Source of the DNA: an uncultured Dorea sp.
Lineage (GTDB): Bacteria > Bacillota > Clostridia > Lachnospirales > Lachnospiraceae
NCBI GenBank assembly: GCA_948602995.1
Contig: CAPEBR010000016.1
Coordinates: 1 to 64,000, forward strand
DNA: 64,000 nucleotides
Direction: 5' to 3'
The notes beneath the pieces were generated by a model. That model was not told the origin of the DNA. It made no database searches and saw only the letters and a program-made list of their open reading frames with translations. Each line of letters starts with the position of its first letter. The stretch's first letter is position 1. Both the position numbers and the translations under genes were made by a program. Shown here piece after piece: positions 8,930 to 18,381 of the stretch.

Positions 8930-11203
8930 ATGAGCAAATTATTTAAGTTTATGAAGCCTTACGCCGGGTCGGTATTTGCAATTCTGTGTGTGCTTATGAT
9001 ACAGGCGTACTGTGAGCTGTCGCTTCCAACTTACACTTCGAATATTGTAAATGTAGGAATCCAGCAAAGTGGTATTGACGAAAATGTGCCGAAGACGATT
9101 CTGAAGGAGGATCTGGAAAAGCTTCTCATCTTTGTCCCGGCGAAGCAGAAGGCAGACGTGCAGGATGCATATGAGGAGGGAACATACGATGCATACCATT
9201 ATACCGGGGATCCCGAAGGGACAGTGCTAAGGCTTAAGGAAGATCATTTAAAAGACGAGGAAAAGACCAGAGAGCTTTCCGATATCCTGACAAAGCCGAT
9301 GATGCTGGTTTCTGGTTTTGAGTCTGACAGTGATATGACGAAGCAGATGGAAGATGAGATGAAGAAGCAGATGACAGGGCAGATGCAGGATCAGGGTATG
9401 GGCTCTGGGGAAATGTCTGTCTTCGGCCTTTTCTCTGTGATGCCAGAAGAGCAGCGGGAACAGACCTTGGAGGGAATCATGGAAAAGCTTGACGGCATGC
9501 CGGATTCCATCTTGGAGCAGGCCGGGACTGCGTATGTCCGGCTGGCCTATGACCGCCTGGGTATTGACACAGATCAGATCAGCTCCGCCTATATTCGCAG
9601 TACAGGCGCAAAGATGCTGGCCCTTGCGGCTCTTGGCATGCTGGCAAGTATTCTGGTGGGCCTTATGGCCTCAAGAGTCGGCGCGGGAATTGGCCGGGGC
9701 TTAAGGAGAGATGTGTTCCGGAAGGTGGTAAGCTTTTCTAATGCAGAATTTGATAAGTTTTCCACAGCTTCTTTAATTACAAGAAGTACGAACGACATTC
9801 AGCAGGTACAGCTCCTCTCAGTCATGGTGCTGCGTATGGTGCTGTATTCCCCGATTCTGGCAGCAGGCGGCGTGTGGAAGGTGTTCCATACAAATGTAGA
9901 CATGTCCTGGATCATTGCCCTTGGAGTTGTGCTTATACTCCTGGTGGTGGGGACATTGTTCCTGGTCGTTATGCCGAAGTTCAAGATTGTACAGAACCAG
10001 GTGGACAGACTGAATCTGGTCAGTCGGGAAATTCTTACAGGTCTTCCGGTAATCCGGGCGTTCAGCACGGAGAAATATGAGGAACAGCGGTTTGACAGGG
10101 CGAACCGGGACCTTACGAAGACGAACCTGTTTGTAAACCGTGCCATGACGTTTATGATGCCGGTGATGATGCTGGTTATGAACGGAATCTCCGTACTGAT
10201 CATATGGGTAGGGGGACACGGAGTCAATGACGGAAACATGCAGGTGGGCGATATGATGGCATTTATTCAGTATACGATGCAGATTATTATGTCCTTCCTG
10301 ATGATCTGCATGATCTCCGTGATGCTGCCAAGAGCCGCAGTATCTGCGGAGCGTGTGGATGAGGTGCTAAAGAGCAGGACACTGATCCATGACCCGGAGC
10401 ATCCGGTGGAGCCAGAACCGGCAGACCAGAAAAAAGGCAGAGGAGAGGTGGTTTTCGACCACGTATCCTTCCGCTATCCCGGTGCAGAAGAAAATGTGCT
10501 GAGCGATATTTCCTTTACTGCCAGGCCGGGACAGACGACTGCTTTCATCGGAAGTACCGGGAGTGGGAAGTCTACTCTGGTAAATCTGATCCCGAGGTTT
10601 TACGATGTGACAGAGGGACGTATTCTTATAGACGGGACAGATCTCAGGGACATGAGGCAGCATAACCTCAGGGAGCGGCTTGGCTATGTGCCGCAGAAGG
10701 GGGTTCTCTTCTCCGGGACCATTGCCTCCAATATCCTCTATGGTAATGCGGACGGCAGTGAGTCCGAGATGACAGAGGCAGCAGAGATTGCCCAGGCGGC
10801 AGACTTTATCGAAGAGAAGCAAAAAGGCTATGAAAGCTCCATCTCCCAGGGAGGCTCCAATGTATCCGGCGGGCAGAAGCAGAGGCTTTCCATTGCAAGG
10901 GCCATTGCAAAGCACCCGGAGGTATATATTTTTGATGACAGCTTTTCGGCCCTTGATTATAAGACGGATGTTACGCTTAGGAATGCACTGAAGAAGAAAA
11001 CGGCGGACAGTACCGTACTGATTGTGGCCCAGCGCATCAGCACGATTCTCCATGCAGAGCAGATTATTGTACTGGATGATGGCAAGATTGCAGGAAAGGG
11101 TACTCATAAGGAGCTTTTGAAAACCTGTGACGCTTATTATCAGATTGCGGCTTCTCAGCTGTCAGAGAAAGAGCTTGTACAGGACATGAAGGAGGTGGGT
11201 TAG
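8930..11203 (+). CDS. ABC exporter half-transporter, degenerate ATP site
   Basis: 757 aa. ATG 8930 lies 9 bases after AAAGGAG. A type-IV exporter membrane domain is interrupted after TM1 by an unusually long ~190-residue extracellular insertion (about 35-225) that is Met/Gln-rich. The ATPase domain (about 500-740) has Walker A GSTGSGKST and signature VSGGQKQ, but Walker B reads FDDSFS (Asp instead of catalytic Glu) and the switch His is Gln (VAQRIS). It is therefore the degenerate partner of a heterodimer, as in LmrCD/TM287-288 pumps. Substrate unknown, drug or peptide likely. The next gene begins one base after its stop. Confidence 0.92.
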   Translation: MSKLFKFMKPYAGSVFAILCVLMIQAYCELSLPTYTSNIVNVGIQQSGIDENVPKTILKEDLEKLLIFVPAKQKADVQDAYEEGTYDAYHYTGDPEGTVLRLKEDHLKDEEKTRELSDILTKPMMLVSGFESDSDMTKQMEDEMKKQMTGQMQDQGMGSGEMSVFGLFSVMPEEQREQTLEGIMEKLDGMPDSILEQAGTAYVRLAYDRLGIDTDQISSAYIRSTGAKMLALAALGMLASILVGLMASRVGAGIGRGLRRDVFRKVVSFSNAEFDKFSTASLITRSTNDIQQVQLLSVMVLRMVLYSPILAAGGVWKVFHTNVDMSWIIALGVVLILLVVGTLFLVVMPKFKIVQNQVDRLNLVSREILTGLPVIRAFSTEKYEEQRFDRANRDLTKTNLFVNRAMTFMMPVMMLVMNGISVLIIWVGGHGVNDGNMQVGDMMAFIQYTMQIIMSFLMICMISVMLPRAAVSAERVDEVLKSRTLIHDPEHPVEPEPADQKKGRGEVVFDHVSFRYPGAEENVLSDISFTARPGQTTAFIGSTGSGKSTLVNLIPRFYDVTEGRILIDGTDLRDMRQHNLRERLGYVPQKGVLFSGTIASNILYGNADGSESEMTEAAEIAQAADFIEEKQKGYESSISQGGSNVSGGQKQRLSIARAIAKHPEVYIFDDSFSALDYKTDVTLRNALKKKTADSTVLIVAQRISTILHAEQIIVLDDGKIAGKGTHKELLKTCDAYYQIAASQLSEKELVQDMKEVG

Positions 11204-11204
11204 T

Positions 11205-13022
11205 ATGCCAGGACATAGAGGGCCGGGCCCCATGGCAGTCGGTGAAAAAGCAAAGGATTTTAAAGGAACCATGAAAAAGCTTATGGGCTATATGGGAAGT
11301 TATAAGATCCCGATTCTGTTTGTGGCTGTCTTTGCGGTGGGAAGCACGGTTTTCAACATTGCGGGACCGAAAATTTTAGGAAAGGCTACAACAGAGATTT
11401 TTAACGGACTAGTCGGCAAAATCACCGGCGGATCCGGGATTGATTTTGAGAAAATTGGCAGGATCTTATTGGGACTTTTGTGCCTGTATCTTGTAAGCGC
11501 CCTGTTTTCCTTTATACAGGGCTATATTATGACCGGGATTTCCCAGAAGATGACGTACCGGATGCGCAGGGAGATTTCCGAAAAGATACAGCGGCTGCCA
11601 ATGAATTATTATGATAAGATGACTCACGGCGAGATCTTGTCCCGCATTACCAATGATGTGGACACCTTAAGCCAGAGTCTGAACCAGAGCGCCACACAGG
11701 TCATTACCTCTGTGACAACTCTGATCGGTGTATTTATTATGATGCTGAGTATCAGTCCTCTGATGACGGTGATTGCCCTTTTAATCCTGCCCGTTGCAGG
11801 TGGCTTCATTTCCGTGATTGTAAAGCATTCACAGAAATATTTTAAAGACCAGCAGGAATACCTTGGCCATGTGAACGGACAGGTGGAGGAGGTCTACGGC
11901 GGTCATAACATTGTAAAAGCATTCAATAAGGAAGAGGATGTAATTGCAGCATTTGACCAGGATAACGATACACTTTACAATTCTGCCTGGAAATCCCAGT
12001 TTTTGTCAGGAATGATGATGCCCATCATGCAGTTTGTGGGGAACTTAGGTTATGTGGCAGTGGTTATTCTGGGAGGATATCTGGCGGTGAAGCAGACCAT
12101 TGAGGTGGGAGACATCCAGTCCTTTACCCAGTACGTGCGCAATTTTACCCAGCCGATTCAGCAGGTGGCGCAGGTGGCAAATATGCTTCAGTCCACTGCA
12201 GCTGCTTCTGAGCGTGTCTTTGAATTTCTGGAGGAGCCGGAAGAAGATCAGACAGTGGAAGATGCCGTGAACGTAGAAGGACTTTTGGGAAGGGTAGAGT
12301 TTGACCATGTACAATTCGGCTACAATCCGGATCACACGATTATTCATGACTTCAGCGCACAGGTGGAGCCGGGGCAGAAGATTGCTATTGTAGGCCCCAC
12401 AGGAGCCGGAAAGACAACCATGGTAAAGCTTCTTATGCGTTTCTATGATGTGAACAGCGGAGCCATCCGTGTAGGCGGGTATGATATCCGGAGATTCAAC
12501 CGCAGCGAGCTCAGGCAGATGTTCGGAATGGTGCTGCAGGATACCTGGCTTTTTAAGGGCAGCATCGAAGATAATATCCGTTACGGAAAGCTTGATGCGA
12601 CCCACGAGGAAGTGGTCGCTGCCGCTGATGCAGCATATGTGCACCGTTTTGTCCAGACGCTTCCAGGAGGCTATCAGATGGAGCTGAATGAAGAGGCGAG
12701 CAATGTTTCCAAGGGGCAGAAGCAGCTTCTGACTATCGCGAGGGCCATCCTTGCTGATCCAAAGATTCTTATCCTTGACGAGGCCACGAGTTCTGTTGAT
12801 ACCCGCACCGAGGTGCGGATTCAGAAGGCAATGGATAATCTGATGAAAGGGCGGACCAGTTTTGTAATAGCCCACAGATTGTCAACGATTCGTGATGCAG
12901 ATCTGATCCTGGTGATGAAGGACGGGGATATTGTGGAAGTGGGGAATCATGAGCAGCTGCTTGAAAAAGACGGATTCTATGCAAACCTTTATAATTCCCA
13001 GTTTGAGAGCGCGGGTGCATAA
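11205..13022 (+). CDS. ABC exporter half-transporter, catalytic subunit
   Basis: 605 aa. Six-helix membrane domain (about 35-330) then an ATPase domain with Walker A GPTGAGKTT, signature NVSKGQKQ (Lys replaces the first Gly), canonical Walker B LILDEATSS and switch His in VIAHRLST. It has the catalytic residues its partner lacks, so the pair should form one hydrolytically competent site. AAGGAGGT spans the end of the previous gene, one base separates the two genes, and both follow marR in one operon. Confidence 0.93.
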   Translation: MPGHRGPGPMAVGEKAKDFKGTMKKLMGYMGSYKIPILFVAVFAVGSTVFNIAGPKILGKATTEIFNGLVGKITGGSGIDFEKIGRILLGLLCLYLVSALFSFIQGYIMTGISQKMTYRMRREISEKIQRLPMNYYDKMTHGEILSRITNDVDTLSQSLNQSATQVITSVTTLIGVFIMMLSISPLMTVIALLILPVAGGFISVIVKHSQKYFKDQQEYLGHVNGQVEEVYGGHNIVKAFNKEEDVIAAFDQDNDTLYNSAWKSQFLSGMMMPIMQFVGNLGYVAVVILGGYLAVKQTIEVGDIQSFTQYVRNFTQPIQQVAQVANMLQSTAAASERVFEFLEEPEEDQTVEDAVNVEGLLGRVEFDHVQFGYNPDHTIIHDFSAQVEPGQKIAIVGPTGAGKTTMVKLLMRFYDVNSGAIRVGGYDIRRFNRSELRQMFGMVLQDTWLFKGSIEDNIRYGKLDATHEEVVAAADAAYVHRFVQTLPGGYQMELNEEASNVSKGQKQLLTIARAILADPKILILDEATSSVDTRTEVRIQKAMDNLMKGRTSFVIAHRLSTIRDADLILVMKDGDIVEVGNHEQLLEKDGFYANLYNSQFESAGA

Positions 13023-13035
13023 TCAGATAAAAACA

Positions 13036-13076
13036 GCTCTCACTTTCACTGCAGAAAATTGCATGAAAGTGAGAGC
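13036..13076. terminator. Hairpin between convergent ABC exporter and coat genes
   Basis: Perfect 13-bp stem GCTCTCACTTTCA / TGAAAGTGAGAGC around a 15-base loop that can itself pair (TGCA/TGCA). There is no clear T run, but it is the only structured element between the two convergent transcription units. Confidence 0.55.
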
Positions 13077-13100
13077 ACGGCATTTGAAGCGCAGTATAAA

Positions 13101-13361
13101 CTACCGCATGGATGAACTTGTGAGTACGGATTTTACATGTTCAATCTCCTGACGGGAGGCCTTTGCAGCCGGTACATAATAGCTCTTTTCCCTTGCTACC
13201 TGGTAAAGCTTCTCCTGGGACATTTCACACTCGTTCCGGATCTGCTTTAAACACTGCTTGAGTTCCTTGTTTTCTGTCTGCGGAATCATTTCGCCAAATC
13301 TTGTGAGTTCTCCATTGACGCCGGTTAAGGCATCAGATACCATTGTTTTTTCGTCTAACAT
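13101..13361 (-). CDS. CotF-like spore coat protein
   Basis: 86 aa, largely helical, ending with EKSYYVPAAKASRQEIEHVKSVL; the YYxPA motif and four-helix character are typical of Coat_F (CotF C-terminal-type) small proteins of spore-forming Clostridia. ATG has AGGAGGGG upstream. It lies 11 bp downstream of another small CotF-like gene in the same direction; together they resemble a split CotF. A spore coat role is inferred from the family. Confidence 0.7.
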   Translation of the reverse strand: MLDEKTMVSDALTGVNGELTRFGEMIPQTENKELKQCLKQIRNECEMSQEKLYQVAREKSYYVPAAKASRQEIEHVKSVLTSSSMR

Positions 13362-13372
13362 AATTTCCCCTC

Positions 13373-13555
13373 CTATAAGAATTTCATTAAATCCTGCTTG
13401 TTTTTCATTGCAGAGTTTGCGGCGTCCTGAAAAAGCTTCTTAATCTCCGGATCCTGGGACTGTGAAGCATAATCGGTCATTTTGCAGTGGCACGTATCGT
13501 AGCCGCCGATAAGATGACGCAGGTTCTGAAGGTCTAAGACTGATAATTCTGACAT
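13373..13555 (-). CDS. Small CotF-like / spore-associated protein
   Basis: 60 aa. LQNLRHLIGGYDTCHCKMTDYASQSQDPEIKKLFQDAA resembles the N-terminal helical hairpin of CotF-type proteins. AAAGGAGG lies upstream of the ATG. First gene of a two-gene unit with the 86-aa CotF-like protein. Expression late in sporulation would be expected; no convincing sigma-K or sigma-E promoter could be assigned by eye. Confidence 0.65.
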   Translation of the reverse strand: MSELSVLDLQNLRHLIGGYDTCHCKMTDYASQSQDPEIKKLFQDAANSAMKNKQDLMKFL

Positions 13556-13695
13556 GTGGTTTTCCTCCTTTACTTTTATGACTGTCTGATTATTTTGTGA
13601 CCGAAGGCAGCGCCTGGTTACAATGCAGCAGTCATTCCTGTTTTTACAAGTTTAGTATGCGCGGATACAGGAGAAAATATGTAATAGATTTATAT

Positions 13696-14427
13696 TCAGA
13701 ATTGAACAGGCAGGGAAATATTCTTGGCATGTCTTGCCCTGTCTACAAATTTAGAAAATAATTCACGCATTGGCGGAGATGACGCATACATGCATTCTGG
13801 ATGCCACTGCAGCCCGACAAGAAAGGAGCGGGAGGAATCCTCCAGAGCCTCCACAATCCCATCGGCCGTGACCGCACTGACAGACAGTCCTTTTCCAATC
13901 GTTTTCACGCATTGATGATGAAAGCTGTTGGTTTCCAGAAAGCTTCCGCACAGATTATAAAGCAGGCTGTTTTTCGTACAGGCCACCCGGTGACAGACAT
14001 CACCGCGGCTTGCGGAGTGCTGCATATGGTTCTGTGAAACACCATTTCTAAGGGAAATGTCCTGATAAATGGTTCCCCCGTATGCAAGATTCAGTACCTG
14101 CATTCCTCTGCAGATAGAAAAAATGGGGAGAGAAGTTGACAGGGCATATTTCATAAAGCCTAGATGGAAGCAGTCCATGTGCATATCCGTCTGCCCTCGT
14201 TCTGTAAGCAGATCCTCGCCGAACAGACGCGGCGATATGTCATCTCCGCCGCAGAATAAAAATCCGTCGCAGATTCCATAATAACAGGGAAAATGCGAGT
14301 CATCCTCTGTACATGGAATAAGGACACATACAGCTCCTGCAGACTCCAGGGCCTGTATGTAGGAATGAGTTACGAACTGCCTGCCGGCATCAGAACCGCA
14401 GACAACTACACCGATAATCGGATCCAT
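13696..14427 (-). CDS. Class I glutamine amidotransferase-like hydrolase (PuuD type)
   Basis: 243 aa. The nucleophile elbow is FSICRGMQVLN (Cys near 105), with catalytic His/Glu in LQWHPE near the C-terminus, the layout of peptidase C26 / gamma-glutamyl-GABA hydrolase (PuuD). It probably cleaves a gamma-glutamyl amide, but no polyamine genes adjoin it. ATG has GGAGGAA upstream. It is divergent from an M19 dipeptidase, so a shared role in peptide or gamma-glutamyl compound breakdown is possible. Confidence 0.85.
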   Translation of the reverse strand: MDPIIGVVVCGSDAGRQFVTHSYIQALESAGAVCVLIPCTEDDSHFPCYYGICDGFLFCGGDDISPRLFGEDLLTERGQTDMHMDCFHLGFMKYALSTSLPIFSICRGMQVLNLAYGGTIYQDISLRNGVSQNHMQHSASRGDVCHRVACTKNSLLYNLCGSFLETNSFHHQCVKTIGKGLSVSAVTADGIVEALEDSSRSFLVGLQWHPECMYASSPPMRELFSKFVDRARHAKNISLPVQF

Positions 14428-14608
14428 TTTTTTGTTCCTCCCTGAAAAAATTTTTAACCAATTAGTTGAAATCTGAGTATTATGAGTATATTCTATAATC
14501 TATGAAAGGGAGAATGTAACTATTCGCTGCTATTCACGGACTAACCGTCTGCAGCTGCCTGCCCGGCAGATATGTGAAAGAATTGGATAGTTACGGAAAG
14601 GTAAGACT

Positions 14609-15583
14609 ATGAACAAGAGAATGAATTTAATTGATATGCACTGTGATACACTGACGCGCCTGCTTGAAGAAAAGAAGGGCCAGAATCTGCAGAATACAGA
14701 CTGCAGCATCAGTATTCCCGGAATGGAGAAGGCAGGGACACTGGCGCAGTTTTTTGCCTGCTTTACCTGCCTGAAGGATTATATGGAAACAGACGGCTAT
14801 GAAGGATGCTACAGGCAGGCCCTGGACATGATTACTTTAATGGAAGACCAGCTTAAGGGATTCCCGGAAGCGCTGGCTGCTGCCCGTTCCTACGGCGAAA
14901 TCATGGAAAATCGTTCCCGGGGAAAGATTTCGGCTATACTTACGATTGAAGAGAGCGGTATACTGAACGGAAAACTTGAACGTCTGGACATTTTGTATGA
15001 AAAAGGCGTCCGCCTGATGACACTGATGTGGAATTATGAGAACTGCATCGGCCATCCCAACAGCAGAGACGGGGAGCTTATGAAAAAAGGCCTGAAGGAG
15101 TTTGGAATCCAGACTGTAGAGCGGATGGGTGAGCTTGGGATGATTGTGGATGTATCGCATGCATCGGACGGAACCTTCCGGGATATATTAGAATACGCAG
15201 AAAGCCCGGTCATGGCATCTCATTCAAATTGCCGCGCTCTTTGCAGCCATCCCAGGAATTTAAGCGATGATATGATCCGGGCTCTTGCAGAGAAAGGCGG
15301 GATTGCGGGACTTAATTTTTGCGGTGCATTTCTGGGGACAGCGAAGGACTCAAAGATCGAAGAGATGACGGCCCATCTGCTTCATATGATACAGGTGGGA
15401 GGAAGAGAATTTCCGGCAATCGGTACAGATTTTGACGGGATTGAAGAAGTACATATGGATATCCCCCGGGTGGATGGAATGGAAAAATTATGGGAAGTCC
15501 TTAAGAAAAAAGGAATTTCAGAAAGCCAGCTGGATTTGATCTGGAGCGGGAATGCGCTGCGGGTGCTGCAGGCGCTGGGATAG
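14609..15583 (+). CDS. Membrane dipeptidase-type peptidase (M19)
   Basis: 324 aa, usual M19 length. Zinc ligands are visible: the HCD motif in IDMHCDTLTRL, bridging Glu in LTIEESG, His in VDVSHASDGTF and His in MASHSNCRAL, plus AIGTDFDGI near the C-terminus. The family hydrolyses dipeptides, sometimes with D-residues. No signal peptide, so cytosolic. Divergent from the PuuD-like amidotransferase. A perfect palindrome follows the gene. Confidence 0.93.
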   Translation: MNKRMNLIDMHCDTLTRLLEEKKGQNLQNTDCSISIPGMEKAGTLAQFFACFTCLKDYMETDGYEGCYRQALDMITLMEDQLKGFPEALAAARSYGEIMENRSRGKISAILTIEESGILNGKLERLDILYEKGVRLMTLMWNYENCIGHPNSRDGELMKKGLKEFGIQTVERMGELGMIVDVSHASDGTFRDILEYAESPVMASHSNCRALCSHPRNLSDDMIRALAEKGGIAGLNFCGAFLGTAKDSKIEEMTAHLLHMIQVGGREFPAIGTDFDGIEEVHMDIPRVDGMEKLWEVLKKKGISESQLDLIWSGNALRVLQALG

Positions 15584-15601
15584 GACTGAGGATCTAGAAT
15601 A

Positions 15602-15633
15602 AGGACAGAATGTGCCGCGGCACATTCTGTCCT
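15602..15633. terminator. Perfect 32-bp palindrome, bidirectional terminator
   Basis: AGGACAGAATGTGCCG followed directly by its full complement, between convergent genes ending at 15583 and 15640. Plus-strand sequence after it is T-rich (ATTCTTTTATTC). Not a member of the GGGGACGGGG family. Confidence 0.75.
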
Positions 15634-15639
15634 GTGATG

Positions 15640-15828
15640 CTATTCTTTTATTCTGTCAAGCTCTGTGAGATTAACTCCCAGACTTGAAAGCGTTACCTTC
15701 AGTTCCAGATATCTTTTGTACATAGAATGGTAAGTGTCCGGTGCTACATCTTTAATTGGCAGCATCCAGTCCTGTAATCTTGAAAATTCGGTAACATAAT
15801 CTTTGATAATATCTGCTGCACTTGGCAT
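15640..15828 (-). CDS. Small conserved-looking protein of unknown function
   Basis: 62 aa, acidic and helical (AADIIKDYVTEFSRLQDWMLPIKD...), without membrane segment or Cys. GTAGGTG precedes the ATG and the gene has its own strong terminator. It could share a transcript with the upstream 2-hydroxyacid dehydrogenase (44-bp gap). Family not recognised. Confidence 0.6.
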   Translation of the reverse strand: MPSAADIIKDYVTEFSRLQDWMLPIKDVAPDTYHSMYKRYLELKVTLSSLGVNLTELDRIKE

Positions 15829-15871
15829 AGTTTCACCTACTTTCTAGAAATGATCTGATAAATCCATTATA

Positions 15872-16807
15872 TCAAATGTCAAAATATTCTTCAATCTGTG
15901 TTTGGACAATTTTTATAAGCCGTGTCCTTGCCTCTACGCTTGCCCATCCGATATGCGGAGTAATGAGAAGCCTGCGGCTGTCCTTGATCCTTCGAAGCGG
16001 ACTGTCCGGCGACATTGGCTCTGTACACAGAACGTCAAGCCCCGCGGCGGAAATCATATCTTGCTTGAGCGCATCACAGAGATCCCTTTCATTTACAATG
16101 GGGCCTCTTCCAAGATTCAGGAGAATACAGTTTTTTTTCATCCTGTAAAATGCGTCTGCATTAATAAGGTTTTCCGTATATTCATTAAGCGGCGCATGGA
16201 TGGAAATGATATCGGAATGACGCAGTAAAGTGTCAAAATCCGTCTGCGTGTAACCCTCCTGGGGCGGATTGCCCGACGGGGAGGTATAGATGACCTCAGC
16301 GCCAAAGGCCTGTGCGGCAGCCGCAACCCTCCGTCCGATATTTCCAAGCCCTATAATGCCCCATGTTCTGCCGCAGATCTCATGAAAGGTTTCCGTAAAA
16401 TGGGTAAAGGCCTGGTCGTTTATGTAACGTTCCTCTTTTACGTAATCATCATAAAACCGAAGCTTTTCCAACAGATAAAAAAGCATGGCGAAGGTGTGCT
16501 GGGCGACAGAATCCGTCGAATATCCGGCAACATTGCGCCATGCAATCCCGCGTTTTTTAAGATAATCCTTGTCCAGATGGTTCGTACCTGTCGCGGTGAC
16601 GCAGACAAGCTTCAGATGCGCTGCATTGCCAATGGTCTGTTCATTAATCTCTACCTTATTCGTAATAATGACGTCAGCGTCAGCGGTCCGACTCAGCGCT
16701 TCCCCACGGGTGGAGAAGGGGTAGGAAACGACTTCTCCGAGGGAGCAGAAGCCGGAAAGGCTGATGTCCTCACCAATGGATTTCGTATCTAAAAATATGA
16801 GCTTCAT
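15872..16807 (-). CDS. D-isomer-specific 2-hydroxyacid dehydrogenase
   Basis: 311 aa. NAD-binding motif GLGNIGRRVAAAAQAFG (about 152-168), then the family signatures LLRHSDIISIHAPLNEYTENLI and NLGRGPIVNE, with Arg, Glu and His of the active site (RGP, CTEPM, PHIGWAS). It reduces a 2-keto acid or hydroxypyruvate to the D-hydroxy acid; the closest textbook relatives are glycerate dehydrogenase/hydroxypyruvate reductase. AGGAGGAT lies upstream of the ATG. Substrate not determined. Confidence 0.9.
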   Translation of the reverse strand: MKLIFLDTKSIGEDISLSGFCSLGEVVSYPFSTRGEALSRTADADVIITNKVEINEQTIGNAAHLKLVCVTATGTNHLDKDYLKKRGIAWRNVAGYSTDSVAQHTFAMLFYLLEKLRFYDDYVKEERYINDQAFTHFTETFHEICGRTWGIIGLGNIGRRVAAAAQAFGAEVIYTSPSGNPPQEGYTQTDFDTLLRHSDIISIHAPLNEYTENLINADAFYRMKKNCILLNLGRGPIVNERDLCDALKQDMISAAGLDVLCTEPMSPDSPLRRIKDSRRLLITPHIGWASVEARTRLIKIVQTQIEEYFDI

Positions 16808-16829
16808 AGTTTATCCTCCTGAACATGCT

Positions 16830-16858
16830 CTGGAAAGCAATTTTCAAACACCTTTTAG
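16830..16858. repeat. Fragment of TAGAGCGTGTTTGAAAATT repeat family
   Basis: GAAAGCAATTTTCAAACAC matches the right-end region of the full copy at 46340-46503. Only one end remains, upstream of the dehydrogenase gene. Confidence 0.55.
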
Positions 16859-16949
16859 GCAGTTACAAATATATTAAGACGAAACTAGAAAAAATTCAAT
16901 GGAAGAAATTTGTATGGAAGAAATTAAAAGTTTCTTAAGCTTTCTTAAG

Positions 16950-16978
16950 TTGAATGCCGGTCTGATATATAGTATAAT
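16950..16978 (+). promoter_or_regulatory. Sigma-A promoter of the C39-type peptidase gene
   Basis: TTGAAT (16950-16955), 17-bp spacer, TATAAT (16973-16978), about 46 bp before ATG 17025. Confidence 0.7.
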
Positions 16979-17024
16979 GTTCTGTGTCCAGTACAGTGGT
17001 CTTCTAAACAAGGAGAAAAGAAAA

Positions 17025-17975
17025 ATGATAAGCAGTATAACAGATGAAAGAACGAACCGGAGAAGAGACGAAAGAAGACGGATACAGAGCAGAAGAATCT
17101 ATGCCCGCAGAAAGCAGAGAGTAAGGCGGCAGATGATGCTTCTGGGTGCAATTGCTTTGTTAGTAGTTCTGTCAATAGGCTCATGTACACGCAATTTCCT
17201 GCTAAAAAGGAGTGCGCAGGAGACATCGGCAGTAAAAAACGGACAGAAGGCAGAAGGGGTAAAAGCAGCAAAGGAAGAGAAGGGTACAGGAACATCCGAA
17301 GGAGGCAGTGACGCAAAAGAGGCGTCAGAAGAGCTGCTTGCGCGTGTAAAAAAGGAGGCGAAGGAGGCTGGATATCCGAAAGAGATTATCGGTCTGCTTT
17401 CAAAGAATCCCGAGACAGTAGACTTTGTAGCAGATTACTCTGCGAAAAAAGATATTACGCCTGCAGACACAGTGGGAAGCATAAAAAAAGGAGAGATCCC
17501 GCATCTTCTCCAGTGGGACGAACGATGGGGCTATTCGACATATGGAACAAGCACGATCGCAGTCAGCGGCTGTGGGCCGACCTGCATGTCAATGGTAATT
17601 TCCGGACTTACCGGGGACAATTCCGTGACGCCCGCCAAAGTTGCAGAGTATAGCATGGAGAATGAGTATGTAGATTCGTCAAACGACACAGTCTGGCTGT
17701 TCATGCAGGAGGCGTCACAGCACTGGGGTATAACAGGATATGAGATTACGGCAGAAGAATCAGACGTAGAGGAACAGCTTCTGGCAGGACACCCGGTCAT
17801 CTGCAGTGTGGGGCCGGGAGACTTTACAAAGAACGGACATTTTCTTGTATTAGCCGGATACGAAGATGGGAAGGTAAGAATAAACGATCCATTCAGCAAA
17901 AAAAACAGCGAGAAACTGTGGGAATATAAAAAAATCAAAAAACAGATACGGGCAATATGGGCATATTCCAACTAG
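17025..17975 (+). CDS. Membrane-anchored C39-like cysteine peptidase
   Basis: 316 aa from ATG 17025, which has AAGGAGA nine bases upstream; the longer frame from 16899 would include the promoter. A basic Arg-rich N-terminus (1-40) precedes one transmembrane helix (MMLLGAIALLVVLSIG), then a charged linker and a peptidase C39_2 domain (about 165-316) with the Cys motif SGCGPTCMS, His in NGHFLVLAGY and Asp in RINDPF. The catalytic domain is predicted outside the cell. Role unknown; peptide or wall-protein processing is plausible. The stop is followed at once by palindrome copy 4. Confidence 0.85.
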   Translation: MISSITDERTNRRRDERRRIQSRRIYARRKQRVRRQMMLLGAIALLVVLSIGSCTRNFLLKRSAQETSAVKNGQKAEGVKAAKEEKGTGTSEGGSDAKEASEELLARVKKEAKEAGYPKEIIGLLSKNPETVDFVADYSAKKDITPADTVGSIKKGEIPHLLQWDERWGYSTYGTSTIAVSGCGPTCMSMVISGLTGDNSVTPAKVAEYSMENEYVDSSNDTVWLFMQEASQHWGITGYEITAEESDVEEQLLAGHPVICSVGPGDFTKNGHFLVLAGYEDGKVRINDPFSKKNSEKLWEYKKIKKQIRAIWAYSN

Positions 17976-18013
17976 TTGGGGACGGGGTAAAATGAATTTT
18001 ACCCCGTCCCCAA
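17976..18013. repeat. GGGGACGGGG palindrome (copy 4)
   Basis: Arms TTGGGGACGGGGTAAAA around TGAA, directly after the peptidase stop codon. Probable terminator. Confidence 0.85.
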
Positions 18014-18080
18014 AATATTCTGACGATTTACAGAGTGAAAGGGAACAGACAAAAAATATAAAAAAAATTAAAAAAACATA

Positions 18081-18110
18081 TTGACAAAGTGTGCGTGAAT
18101 GTGGTATTCT
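18081..18110 (+). promoter_or_regulatory. Strong promoter of a long leader transcript before clpB
   Basis: TTGACA (18081-18086), 18-bp spacer, TATTCT (18105-18110). About 285 bases then pass before a small hydrophobic ORF. That leader contains two tiny ORFs (18243-18275 and 18363-18383) preceded by purine-rich sites, and no annotated RNA class was recognised. Confidence 0.65.
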
Positions 18111-18381
18111 ATATTCAACAAATAACAGAACTGCATTACAAGACAGACGCGAGCTGTAAGTGATGGGTTGTTATTTATCAACACAAGTGTTGGAAGAGGA
18201 TTTCTGAGAAGGTGCGCATTAGTATCAGAAGTCGAAGAGTTTATGAAAAGGAGGTACGGACCACCAAAAGCTTAAATTAATATCCAGAATACAAAGATCG
18301 GAAAAAGGTAATTGAAGGAACATCAGGAGACCTGGACCGAGAAAGTAAGAGAGGTAAAAAGAATGATCGAAGTATCAGAGT

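Noticed and set aside
10367..11107. 246-codon minus-strand ORF inside the ABC exporter gene
   Set aside because: Shadow frame of a clear ABC ATPase domain with no ribosome site or recognisable domain. The same holds for 12045-12875, 23563-24390 and 45255-45944.
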